DNA of 32,911 nt from Lachnoclostridium sp. UBA903. GTDB taxonomy: Bacteria > Bacillota > Clostridia > Lachnospirales > Lachnospiraceae. Positions 8,417-16,551 of this stretch are shown here, in pieces; position 1 is the first letter of the stretch; each line of letters opens with the position of its first letter. A program made the position numbers and the translations under genes. The stretch lies in contig DBEP01000066.1 in assembly GCA_002294045.1 (NCBI GenBank), positions 73,179 through 106,089 on the forward strand. Direction: 5' to 3'. The notes beneath the pieces are model-generated. The model was not told the DNA's origin and ran no database searches. It saw only the letters and a list, made by a program, of their open reading frames with translations.

Positions 8417-9496
8417 CTAATGCCAGTAATCCATCATTGCTTCCTGCAGATTTAATATCATAAGTGCCTGTCCGTATGTCATAGGACAGCAGGGAATCTT
8501 CTTATAACATTCTTTTGAGTGCCCGATGGGAGTTCCGTATGAAACATTCATTACCGTTCCATCCTCCGAAATATAGTCCATGATATGCAGCATGGCTTTT
8601 TGAATCAAATCTTCATATTCTTCCCGTTTCAGAATGCCGCTTCTTACCCCCTGCATAATCCCGCATAAGAATGCCGCGCTGCCCGATACTTCAATATAAG
8701 AAGTCTCATCATCAATCACCGTATGCCAGAGTCCGTTTTCCTTATCCGCATATCGTTTTAATGCCTCCGCCTGGGTTTTGTATACGCTTAAGAAATATCT
8801 GCGGATTGCGTCATCCACGGTTGCCCCGGATAACAATTCCATAATCCCCACCGTATACCAGCCGTTACCCCGGCCCCAGTGGACTTCCCCATAATTATTA
8901 TTATAGTTGAAATTATACCCGTGAAAAAACAAACCTTCCTTTTTATCAAATAGATATTTAATATGGTTAAGAATCTGATAATTCACTTCATCGATACAGT
9001 CTTTACGGTCCAGGATTTTACCTGCCTTTGCCAGAAACAGCAGTGTCATAAAAATGGTATCAATCAGGATTTCCCCGTCATTGGGGTCGCCGGTAATCAT
9101 ATGCTGGAAACAGCCGTCTCCCGTACGAATCAGCTTTTTCTCTTTCATAATCCAGTCTACCCATTCTTCAATTAAGTTAAAATAACTTTTCTTTCCCGTC
9201 ATCTCATAAAGATAAGCCAGGGTAAGCAGGGGGGCAGTCGTATTCACATTTTTCTCAAGGATTCCTTCCTCCAGCCGCTCATCAAACCACCGGAGCAGGA
9301 AACTGAGGATTTCCTGGTTTCTGCTTACCGTATAATACTTATAAAGGCCGAAAATCCCCACTCCCTGGGGCCATTCCCAGCAATCAATGTCTATGAGGCT
9401 AATGGGGAACTTTTCTTCCATTCCGTTATTTTTTAACGTCATCATCCTTCCTGCAACCAAATTCAGTTTTGCATCTATCTCACTACGGCTTATCAT
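8417..9496 (-). CDS. Unsaturated glucuronyl/galacturonyl hydrolase of family GH105 (YteR/YesR type)
   Basis: This 359-residue protein matches the (alpha/alpha)6-barrel hydrolases of families GH88/GH105, which remove the 4,5-unsaturated uronic acid left at the end of oligosaccharides by polysaccharide lyases. Family features are WEWPQGVGIFGLYKYY (41-56), LIDTIFM with Asp146 at the place of the catalytic Asp of YteR, and HWGRGNGW (206-213), the substrate-binding motif. A late VSGSAAFLCGIM segment also fits. There is no signal peptide, so it is intracellular. The ribosome site GGAGAATGAGATT lies in the last codons of the 878-residue gene only 4 bases upstream, so the two are translated together. 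The enzyme implies that the imported sugar carries an unsaturated uronate made by a lyase. Confidence 0.9.
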   Translation of the reverse strand: MISRSEIDAKLNLVAGRMMTLKNNGMEEKFPISLIDIDCWEWPQGVGIFGLYKYYTVSRNQEILSFLLRWFDERLEEGILEKNVNTTAPLLTLAYLYEMTGKKSYFNLIEEWVDWIMKEKKLIRTGDGCFQHMITGDPNDGEILIDTIFMTLLFLAKAGKILDRKDCIDEVNYQILNHIKYLFDKKEGLFFHGYNFNYNNNYGEVHWGRGNGWYTVGIMELLSGATVDDAIRRYFLSVYKTQAEALKRYADKENGLWHTVIDDETSYIEVSGSAAFLCGIMQGVRSGILKREEYEDLIQKAMLHIMDYISEDGTVMNVSYGTPIGHSKECYKKIPCCPMTYGQALMILNLQEAMMDYWH

Positions 9497-9500
9497 AATC

Positions 9501-12137
9501 TCATTCTCCTTTTAATTCCGGTATGCCTTCAACAGTCAGGGGATAATGGTGTACTTTTTCACCATTTACATAGCACACATTCTCTTTATCAATAAAATAC
9601 TGCATTCCGGCCCCGTCCGTGACAGTGACTTCCTTCTCAGTATTCATGGCAATATCCGTACGGTCAAATGCCCGGAAAAACTCCTTCAGGCTCTTATATT
9701 CAGGACTCCTTGCAACCTTGATTACCCATACGTTCAGTCTCCCCGGACTGATAAATTCACGGTACCTGCAAGGTCCTTCCTCTTTCATCACCAGCCCGTT
9801 CATGGCTTTCACCCCAATATAACCCCCGTCTTTCTCCAAAACAATAATGTGGGATTCTCCCATATACTGTTTAAATTCCGTCAAAGGTACATATGCATGA
9901 GTATAGTCAATCCTATGAGTATCTTCAATATCATATTTTAAAATGCTTACGCTGCGGTACTGCATACCCATGGGAAGAACTCCGTTTCCCGCCCAGAAAT
10001 TAGGCCTTCCGCTTCCGTAGGGATGAGATTCTCCCGGATGATTGACAAACACTTGTGCAAGCTCATCAATGGCCGCATGAACAATATGCTCCTGATATCC
10101 CCGCTGATACGGCTTAAAGCCTACAGCAGTAGAAAGAATAACATCCGCATTTTTATAGAGATACAGATTCACATGCTTTTCGAAGCCCTGGGTATTTTGA
10201 TGGATTAGCTCCTTCCCGCCTGTCAGCCGCAAATATTTCCTGTATTCTTCCGGCGCTTCGTAATCGCCCAGAATCAGGGATAAGTATCCTATGGCCCCGC
10301 GTGTTAAATAACCGGCATTGTAGGCTACATACAGGATTCCCGTGGTACCTGCGTTGTAATTGCCTTTCAGTTCCTTTTCATAAGTCCTGCCAAAGCTGGT
10401 CATAACAGCCCCTTTATGCTCATTAATACTCAGTGCGTAGAAAATCATATCCAGGGCTTTCTTTGCCTTTTGATGAATTTGACTGTTTTTACCGGTCAGA
10501 TTATATAAAGTCCCCAACCCCAATACATCCACCGGAATGTACGCATTGGAATTCCACTCTGTGATGAACTCTTCAAAAAAACCTTCAAACCACTCGTTCA
10601 GAAGGCCAACAGCCTTTTCATGCATTTCCCTGCCCGTACATCCGCTGCCTGAAAATACCTGGTCCGGTAGACATTCCCCTGCCACATACTGGCAGACATG
10701 GAAGAGCAGCGCATGGTTTTCACTGAAGAACCACATTACGTCATCTCCGGGTTCATCAATCCAGTACCGGTAATTCCGCATGGTTTCTTTCATCTCATTT
10801 TTTAGTTTTTCGGAAATCAGATGGGAAAAAGTACGGTATATGTACAGGATTATAATGAAATGGAAATCGGAACAATCCCTGCGCTGTCTTACCCCTTCCA
10901 GTTCCTCCACAATAATCTGCTCCGCTTTTTTATAATCCCTTCCCAGCTTAAAAAGTGCTGCGGATTTATACACATTATCCGCACTATACTCCGCCGCAGT
11001 TTCCAGGGCCCGTTGTTTTCTCTCTTCCAATTGTTCCTCATGATACCCGAGGAATTCCTTCTTCACTAATTGATTTCCTATTTTCCGTTTCAGAACGATT
11101 CCGTCCAGTTTAAACTTCACCGTAAAATAATAGTATCCCGGATGAATTTCATCCGAATGCAGCAGCTCTGCGGTTTTCTGGTCCGCTTCCAGACGGTAGG
11201 CCCTGGTTTCAGTCAGTTTCCAGGCGTTTACCATCTTTTCAATAAATTCACCGGGAGTGATAACAACTTCAAAATCCAACGGCCGGCCGCAATAATTACA
11301 TATCTGCAATTTCACCGGTTCGCTGATATAGGCTTCTTTTTCGAAACAGACCTGGTCCAGCATAAGCTCCATATTTTTCAGCTGTTCTGCCGGTATATGG
11401 TCTTGTACCGGTAGCAGTATGCTAAGTCTGCTTTCCCCTATTCTTCTTATCCGGAAATAATAATCCGTATCCCGTTCCGCCAAATCATCCAGACAAATAA
11501 TAAATTTATTTTCTCCCTCTTTCAAATCAACGGAGACCCTGGTACTTTTCATCCTGTTTCTGGTAAACGGCGTATAATCCGTAACAAGCCGGTCATTTAC
11601 CCATAAGGTCATACCGCCGCAGGTTGTCAGTTCAAATTCCGCGGACTCCTTTTTTTCGGCTTTTATTATGGCATAGCTGTAGGATCTCAGATAAGTGGGC
11701 GTATAATAAAAGCCGGATTCCTCCAGGCCGATATTGCCGAATGGGAAATACATCATAAGTCTGCGGCTTTCTCCGAATATACTGATTTCTTCTTCCGGCC
11801 CGCATGTGCTCAAATCAATATACGGCGGAATTTCTTCTTTTCTCCGGGCCGTAAATTCTTTTCTGCATGGATTTTCATGGATGGAGAATCCATATTTTAA
11901 CCATTCATTTACTCTCCCGCTCAGGGTTGCTTTTGTGAATTTCTGTGCTTTTGTACAGATTCCGGTTGTCAGAAACCGGTTTATATATCCTTCTGCAAAT
12001 AACGGATATTCTACATATTTCATAATTAACACCCATTGCGTATCATCTCCGCTTACAGATATGATACTGCCACCTGCAATAAATGTCCTGTTCCGGACCT
12101 TTATTGTCTTGATTAAATATGGTTGAAAGAATTCCAA
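9501..12137 (-). CDS. Unrecognised large protein, heparinase-like architecture; candidate carbohydrate-active enzyme
   Basis: I cannot assign this 878-residue protein to a named family. Residues about 150-235 look like a beta-sandwich binding module (GGMTLWVNDRLV, then DLKEGENKFIICLDDLAERD). Residues about 380-720 are alpha-helical and resemble an (alpha/alpha) toroid, with conspicuous motifs SENHALLFHVCQYVAGE (472-488), SGCTGREMHE, EFITEWNSNAYIP, SFGRTYEK (581-588) and HPGESHPYGSGRPNFWAGNG (700-719). Residues 755-878 look like a second beta domain. The order toroid then beta-sandwich is that of heparinase II/III-type lyases. No signal peptide is seen. Its start is TTG, with AAAGGATG upstream; an ATG just before it is out of frame. 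It is tightly joined to GH105, so it probably acts in the cytoplasm on the same oligosaccharide. The function is inferred from context. Confidence 0.8.
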   Translation of the reverse strand: MEFFQPYLIKTIKVRNRTFIAGGSIISVSGDDTQWVLIMKYVEYPLFAEGYINRFLTTGICTKAQKFTKATLSGRVNEWLKYGFSIHENPCRKEFTARRKEEIPPYIDLSTCGPEEEISIFGESRRLMMYFPFGNIGLEESGFYYTPTYLRSYSYAIIKAEKKESAEFELTTCGGMTLWVNDRLVTDYTPFTRNRMKSTRVSVDLKEGENKFIICLDDLAERDTDYYFRIRRIGESRLSILLPVQDHIPAEQLKNMELMLDQVCFEKEAYISEPVKLQICNYCGRPLDFEVVITPGEFIEKMVNAWKLTETRAYRLEADQKTAELLHSDEIHPGYYYFTVKFKLDGIVLKRKIGNQLVKKEFLGYHEEQLEERKQRALETAAEYSADNVYKSAALFKLGRDYKKAEQIIVEELEGVRQRRDCSDFHFIIILYIYRTFSHLISEKLKNEMKETMRNYRYWIDEPGDDVMWFFSENHALLFHVCQYVAGECLPDQVFSGSGCTGREMHEKAVGLLNEWFEGFFEEFITEWNSNAYIPVDVLGLGTLYNLTGKNSQIHQKAKKALDMIFYALSINEHKGAVMTSFGRTYEKELKGNYNAGTTGILYVAYNAGYLTRGAIGYLSLILGDYEAPEEYRKYLRLTGGKELIHQNTQGFEKHVNLYLYKNADVILSTAVGFKPYQRGYQEHIVHAAIDELAQVFVNHPGESHPYGSGRPNFWAGNGVLPMGMQYRSVSILKYDIEDTHRIDYTHAYVPLTEFKQYMGESHIIVLEKDGGYIGVKAMNGLVMKEEGPCRYREFISPGRLNVWVIKVARSPEYKSLKEFFRAFDRTDIAMNTEKEVTVTDGAGMQYFIDKENVCYVNGEKVHHYPLTVEGIPELKGE

Positions 12138-12210
12138 TGTGGCATCCTTTCCCGATTATATTTTCTTTCAACCTTCCAGGCATGCTGCTGTCCTAAAGCC
12201 TCTCTCCGGC

Positions 12211-12366
12211 GCGTGTTTGAAAATCATCGCACCCTTCTGAACACCCCACTTTGCGGTATACTGCGCTGCGATTTTAGAAGGGCAGCACCACTGGGCGCCC
12301 AAAACCGTTCCCAACCTCCGCAAAGCGGAGCATCCGGTCCGGTACAAGCTTTTTTCAAATACACCC
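12211..12366. repeat. ~160-bp dispersed element (family B), copy 1
   Basis: This stretch matches 18781-18941 along its length: GTGTTTGAAAA, then CCCCACTTTGCGGTAT, CTGCG, CAATTTT-like and GCATCC segments, ending with TTTTTCAAATACACCC. Its ends are inverted copies of each other (GTGTTTGAAAA and TTTTCAAATACAC). There is no coding capacity. It sits within the sugar-use locus between the second permease and the 878-residue gene, where it could split or modulate the transcript. The flanking bases 12138-12210 hold nothing I can name. Confidence 0.78.
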
Positions 12367-12439
12367 TAGTACTGCATTGCATAAATTTTGATGAATTCAG
12401 TACCTACCATTCACCAAAACTTACGCAACACAGTACTAG
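12366..12439. repeat. 74-bp hairpin-forming inverted repeat over the permease stop codon
   Basis: The left arm begins CTAGTACTGCATTGCATAA (12366) and the right arm, in reverse complement from 12439, begins CTAGTACTGTGTTGCGTAA. The arms match over about 31 bases with six differences. The element overlaps the last codon of the second permease gene and abuts element B, so it could be a small MITE or relic. On the minus strand it would form a long hairpin just after the permease gene; there is no T-run, so it is not a typical terminator. Confidence 0.7.
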
Positions 12440-13272
12440 CCTTTAATACCCCCTGCTGTCATACCGCCGATAATATATTTCTGCAATGACACAAATACAA
12501 GGATAACCGGAATCATGGAAATAACCGACATTGCCAGCAGGCTGTTCCAATCCACGGAGTATTCCCCCGAGAAATTGGCAAGGGCAAGCTGTATCGTGTA
12601 TTTTGTTTTGCTGTTAATAACCAGTTTCGGCCACAGATAATCATTCCACCTCCACATAAAGGAGAAGATGCAGAGAACCGAGATAACCGGCTTTGCCAAA
12701 GGAAGCATAATCCGGAGAAAGATATTTCTTTCTGAGGCTCCGTCAATCCGGGCAGCTTCCATGTAGGCATCCGGAATCCCCACATAATACTGTTTTACCA
12801 GGAATACTGCCGTAGGCGAAGCAACCGCCGGAATAATCAGCCCCCACAAATTATTATAGAGATTGGTAGCCACAATAACCTTAAAGATAGGAATCATAAT
12901 TACTTCCAGCGGAACCATCAGGGTGGCCAATACAATTCCGAATAAAATCGTCTGGCCTTTAAAACGGTACTTCGCAAATGCATACCCCGACATCACATTG
13001 ACGATAACCGTCAGCACGGTTGCTACAATACTGACAAAGACCGTATTCAGAAAATATTTGTTAAAGTCGCCCTCTTCCAGTGCCTTAACGTAGTTGTCCA
13101 ATGACGGACTCCTGCCGAACAAACTGGGCGGCCATGAAAATAATTCACCCGCAGATTTAAAGGATGAGCCAATCACCCAGATAATTGGCATTAAAAACAA
13201 AAAGCTTAACAAAAACAGCAGCACTCCCAATAAAATAATGCCGTATATTTTTCTTCTTTTTTTAGTCTGCAT
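12436..13272 (-). CDS. Sugar ABC transporter permease, MalG/UgpE type
   Basis: A 278-residue inner-membrane subunit with about six transmembrane segments. The EAA loop that docks the ATPase reads EAARIDGASERNIFLRIMLP (172-191). It pairs with the MalF-type permease encoded just upstream, with an 11-base overlap. I prefer the ATG at 13272 because GGAGGTG lies six bases upstream; a GTG at 13281 overlaps that ribosome site. No ATP-binding subunit is encoded in the window, as is common for this class, which shares an MsmK-like ATPase encoded elsewhere. The family is certain, the sugar is not. Confidence 0.94.
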   Translation of the reverse strand: MQTKKRRKIYGIILLGVLLFLLSFLFLMPIIWVIGSSFKSAGELFSWPPSLFGRSPSLDNYVKALEEGDFNKYFLNTVFVSIVATVLTVIVNVMSGYAFAKYRFKGQTILFGIVLATLMVPLEVIMIPIFKVIVATNLYNNLWGLIIPAVASPTAVFLVKQYYVGIPDAYMEAARIDGASERNIFLRIMLPLAKPVISVLCIFSFMWRWNDYLWPKLVINSKTKYTIQLALANFSGEYSVDWNSLLAMSVISMIPVILVFVSLQKYIIGGMTAGGIKG

Positions 13273-14137
13273 CCTGCTCACCTCCGCGGTTCAGACGGAA
13301 CTGAACAAAGGTCAGGACAGCCAGTATGATAAAAAGTATGGTGGTCATGGCACAGGCATACCCCATCTGATTTTTCTCAAATCCCGTCTCCTGAATCATC
13401 TGCACCATGAATTTAGTCGCTCCTGCAGGGCCGCCCTGTGTCAGTGCGTAAACCAAAGGATAGGCTTTGATGACATTAACCGTAGCCAGTACCAATACCA
13501 GCAGAGTGGTAGGCTTTAACAACGGCAGGGTTATGTACCGGAACTGCTGCCAGAAACCGGCGCCGTCAATATCTGCCGCCTCATAATATGTTTCTGAAAT
13601 TGCTTTGATTCCCGCAATAAACATCACCATATAATATCCTGCCATGCTCCACGTAGTTGCAAAAATAACCACTGCCATGGCAGCCTTGGGATTGGTTAAC
13701 CATTTTACCGGTGAATTTCCCATAACCGTAAGCAGATAATTGATTACTCCGAAATCTTCCCCCAGTAAAAATCTCCAGGTCAGACCTACGATAATAGTTG
13801 AAATCATTGTCGGCCAATAAAATACGGCACGAAAAAAGTTGCTTCCCTTAAAGCCTCTTGTCAAAATAAGTGCCAGCATCAATGCGGATACCAAAATTGC
13901 CGGAACGGACAGAAAGGTATAAAACATAGTACTGAAGAACGAAGTCAGAAAAGTTTTATCCTCTGCCAGTTTTATGTAATTCCCCAGCCCCACAAACTCC
14001 TGGGGATTAATTCCGTCCCATTTCGTAAAGGAAACCCACAGGCCGTTTAAGGCCGGATAAAATAAGAACAATCCAAAGATTACCATAGTGGGTAATAACA
14101 GCAGATACGGAAATATTTTTTGTTCAAAACTTTTCAA
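13262..14137 (-). CDS. Sugar ABC transporter permease, MalF/UgpA type
   Basis: This 291-residue membrane protein is the partner of the MalG-type permease. It has an N-terminal membrane segment (FPYLLLLPTMVIFGLFLFYP), about six segments in all, and the EAA loop EAADIDGAGFWQQFRYITLP at 186-205. The start codon is TTG, chosen because AGAGGTGG lies seven bases before it and no in-frame ATG fits. It is the first gene of the carbohydrate locus; a TATAAT lies 31 bases upstream. Together with the lipoprotein encoded at 6.1-7.4 kb it forms a CUT1-type importer that lacks its ATPase gene. Confidence 0.94.
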   Translation of the reverse strand: MKSFEQKIFPYLLLLPTMVIFGLFLFYPALNGLWVSFTKWDGINPQEFVGLGNYIKLAEDKTFLTSFFSTMFYTFLSVPAILVSALMLALILTRGFKGSNFFRAVFYWPTMISTIIVGLTWRFLLGEDFGVINYLLTVMGNSPVKWLTNPKAAMAVVIFATTWSMAGYYMVMFIAGIKAISETYYEAADIDGAGFWQQFRYITLPLLKPTTLLVLVLATVNVIKAYPLVYALTQGGPAGATKFMVQMIQETGFEKNQMGYACAMTTILFIILAVLTFVQFRLNRGGEQDAD

Positions 14138-14167
14138 TTGTAAACCACCTCTTTATTGTTTTTTATC

Positions 14168-14173
14168 ATTATA
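14168..14173 (-). promoter_or_regulatory. Probable -10 box of the carbohydrate locus
   Basis: A perfect TATAAT lies on the minus strand 31 bases before the MalF-type gene. No good -35 is placed at 17 bases; TTGAAA is 21 bases away. A poor -35 would fit activation by the AraC regulator encoded in the same locus, though that is inference. Confidence 0.45.
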
Positions 14174-14283
14174 ACATAATTTATTTTGTGAATATTTCAA
14201 ATTACTATGCAAATATACCAGATTATTGTCATATATTTTTCCCCTGTATGGAACTATAAGATAATTTCCGATGAAATAAAATA

Positions 14284-14312
14284 AGCCTGACTTGAATCTC
14301 TCAAATCAGGCT
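14284..14312 (-). terminator. Terminator after the subtilisin-like protease gene
   Basis: A stem AGCCTGA/TCAGGCT, extended by TTGA/TCAA after one mismatch, with a 5-base loop, is followed on the minus strand by TATTTTATTT. It lies about 50 bases beyond the protease stop codon and separates it from the promoter of the sugar locus. Confidence 0.8.
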
Positions 14313-14360
14313 GGCCATATCTGAAATATCCCTTATTCCAACGGCAAATCCAAACCGCTG

Positions 14361-16070
14361 CTACTGCCTCATAGTGCTGCTCAGGCTTAAAAAGGTATTA
14401 TAAATATTAATTGTTCCGTATCCCCATACATTATTGGGATAGGTATAACTGCTCTGTGTTTCAACTCCCCGCAGTAAAAAACGCTGGATTTGGACACTGC
14501 CTATGGAGCTGTAATTTTCCTGGACAATCCCCCACTCAAACAGCATGGCTGCAATACCTGTGGCGTGGGCTGCTGCAACACTGGTACCGGAGACCCTGCC
14601 GTACTGGCTGTACGGCAAGGGGGCCAGTACATCCACCCCCGGAGCGGCGACATCGGGTTTTACCATGTTATTTTTGGTATAGCCTCTGCTGGAGTTGAGA
14701 TAAATATTTTTACTTATGGCATTATACGCAGTAATAGTCACAGCCTGGGAAGTATTTCCCGGCGAAGTGATAGTTGTATCCGGATTGGGATTTGTAAAAT
14801 AAGTATTATCCGAAATGAATCCGCTTATGGGAAGCCATATATGAAAACTTAAGTTGGCGCTTCCCATACCATATACCTTAAACCGCCAGGTACCGGGAGC
14901 CGGATTCACAAAGCGCAGCAAAATCAAGGGGTCTCCGGATTGGGATTCTATTACAAGGTAATCCACATATACGATAGTATTTTCAAATAAAAACCGGATA
15001 GTCCTGTTTTCTCCCAAACGTGCTGCAATTCTTGGAATGTATTCTCCGCTGGGGGATAATAAATCAATGGAATAGGTGGCAGGTGCATAGCCCCATATTT
15101 CCATGGAAAATCCCCTCTCTCCTTCCCCAACATTTAGTTCAACCGTGTTAAAGCCGGTTGCAGGGTCAACTATTCCGAAATAGTGTTTTTTACTGTTCCC
15201 CTCATTACCCGCCGCTATGAGGATTCCTCTTCCCGTAAAATTCCCGGCCCAGGCAATATAATCGGAAAGGGTGCCATGACCGTCATGGGGACCCTGATTG
15301 GTTCCTAGACCAATGCAGATGGCGATGGGCCTTTTCAAAGCGGCAGCCACATTCATCAAATATTGGAGGCCGAATAGAATGTCGTCTTCCTGATAACAGT
15401 CCACATTATCCGCAATAAAAAAGTAATCCCTTAAATTCTGCTTTGCCTGTTTTAACTTCACTATTACAAACTCCGACAAGGGTGCCACACCTCTGAAATT
15501 ATACTGTTCATCCGCTGAACCGCCGGCAATTCCCGCCAAAATAGTTCCATGTCCGTTCTCATCCCGGCTGGGAACTACCGAATAAGGATCATCACTTTGT
15601 AATGCCACATTAATTTCTTCCCTGGGGTATTCCCTTCCATAATAAAAAATATTCTCCGTTGCATCATCATTTTCAATGGTCTGGTCCCAGATAGATACAA
15701 TTCTGGTGGTATTATCCGCATATTTAAAAATAGGGTTTGTATAATCGATTCCCGTATCCACAAAACCCAGCAGAACCCCGCTCCCCATCAGGGCAAGCCT
15801 TGGTATGTTCTGGACTCTGTTCACTCCCATAGCATCCATATTGACCGCATCCAGTAATCCGTACAGCTTTGGAATAATGGCATAGCCGTTTTCAAAACGA
15901 ATCGGGACGGATACCTGGGATGCCGGGAAATATATCACCCCATATTTCTCATTTATGATATTTCTCGGATAATTGTTAAACTGTTGCATGAAACTGTCAT
16001 TCCGATTGTATTCCACAATTGCATTGGCATATGCATCACTTACAATTTTTCTCTTTTCCTCAATCGTCAT
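14361..16070 (-). CDS. Subtilisin-like serine protease (S8), Csp germination-protease type
   Basis: The protein has 569 residues, close to the usual size of clostridial Csp proteases. The triad is intact: Asp105 in GFVDTGIDY, His174 in NGHGTILAGIAGG and Ser497 in SGTSVAAAHATGIAAM, with the oxyanion Asn289 in AAGNEG. Residues 1-95 look like a prodomain. The stretch of about 130 residues between 305 and 440 fits the jelly-roll domain that Csp proteases insert into the catalytic fold. There is no signal peptide. Csp proteases activate the cortex hydrolase SleC during spore germination, but Lachnospiraceae carry several paralogues whose roles are unknown, and no sleC is nearby. The start at 16070 has GGAGGAG just upstream; a longer frame to 16121 lacks one. 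Confidence 0.9.
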   Translation of the reverse strand: MTIEEKRKIVSDAYANAIVEYNRNDSFMQQFNNYPRNIINEKYGVIYFPASQVSVPIRFENGYAIIPKLYGLLDAVNMDAMGVNRVQNIPRLALMGSGVLLGFVDTGIDYTNPIFKYADNTTRIVSIWDQTIENDDATENIFYYGREYPREEINVALQSDDPYSVVPSRDENGHGTILAGIAGGSADEQYNFRGVAPLSEFVIVKLKQAKQNLRDYFFIADNVDCYQEDDILFGLQYLMNVAAALKRPIAICIGLGTNQGPHDGHGTLSDYIAWAGNFTGRGILIAAGNEGNSKKHYFGIVDPATGFNTVELNVGEGERGFSMEIWGYAPATYSIDLLSPSGEYIPRIAARLGENRTIRFLFENTIVYVDYLVIESQSGDPLILLRFVNPAPGTWRFKVYGMGSANLSFHIWLPISGFISDNTYFTNPNPDTTITSPGNTSQAVTITAYNAISKNIYLNSSRGYTKNNMVKPDVAAPGVDVLAPLPYSQYGRVSGTSVAAAHATGIAAMLFEWGIVQENYSSIGSVQIQRFLLRGVETQSSYTYPNNVWGYGTINIYNTFLSLSSTMRQ

Positions 16071-16238
16071 AACTCCTCCATATATTATTAAAAAATAGCA
16101 GTCATGTCTTCCAGGTACCATGTCATATGGCAGGTTTAATTTTGTTGTCTCTTCCTGCCTGCACTCACCGTCAATTTTCCGGTGCTTCTAATATCATATG
16201 TTTCAGACACCGCATTGTGTAAACAAATTAAGGAAATT

Positions 16239-16344
16239 AAAGTTTGTAATCGCCGGAATAAAATGAGATTCTTTATAATTAAAAAAGGTGACCTCCTGTT
16301 AAAATACACTTTATCCGGCCATCGAATAAACAAACTTTATGGAC
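16239..16344. repeat. ~110-bp dispersed element (family A), copy 1
   Basis: This segment matches 18672-18776 at roughly four of five bases, including AAAGTTTGTAATC, TGAGATTCT and ATCGAATAAACAAACTTT. The ends AAAGTTTGT and ACAAACTTT are inverted copies. It lies upstream of the GH3 gene and is followed after 8 bases by an end of element B, the same A-then-B order as at 18.7 kb. Of the spacer 16071-16551, the rest (16071-16238 and 16398-16490) shows nothing I can name. Confidence 0.75.
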
Positions 16345-16352
16345 AGCACACT

Positions 16353-16397
16353 AGAGTGTGTTTGAAAAATGCTTGTGCCGGGCCGGATACTTTATGG
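16353..16397. repeat. Solitary end of element B
   Basis: The stretch starting AGAGTGTGTTTGAAAAATGC and continuing TTGTGCCGGGCCGGAT matches the right end of element B (18.90-18.94 kb) in reverse orientation for about 45 bases, then the similarity is lost. It is either a truncated element or a lone terminus. A similar lone end lies at 29.28 kb. Confidence 0.7.
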
Positions 16398-16496
16398 TAT
16401 TTACCGGCGGGAAAAAAGGTGTTAGAATACAAATTAAATAACGGTTCTCACGGCTCCGGCCCATATCCATAATATATATTAATAATCCGGTCACGT

Positions 16497-16524
16497 TTGC
16501 ATAATCCAGAGCGAGCTTTAATAA
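16497..16524 (+). promoter_or_regulatory. Possible promoter of the GH3 lipoprotein gene
   Basis: TTGCAT (16497-16502) and TAATAA (16519-16524) are 16 bases apart and about 28 bases before the start of the GH3 gene. The match is moderate, but it is the best sigma-A-like pair in the leader. Confidence 0.35.
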
Positions 16525-16551
16525 ATATAAAATGTATATAAGGAGATTATC

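Noticed and set aside
12123..12446. 107-codon plus-strand frame between the permease and the 878-residue gene
   Set aside because: It covers repeat element B and the inverted repeat; its translation has no features and no ribosome site.
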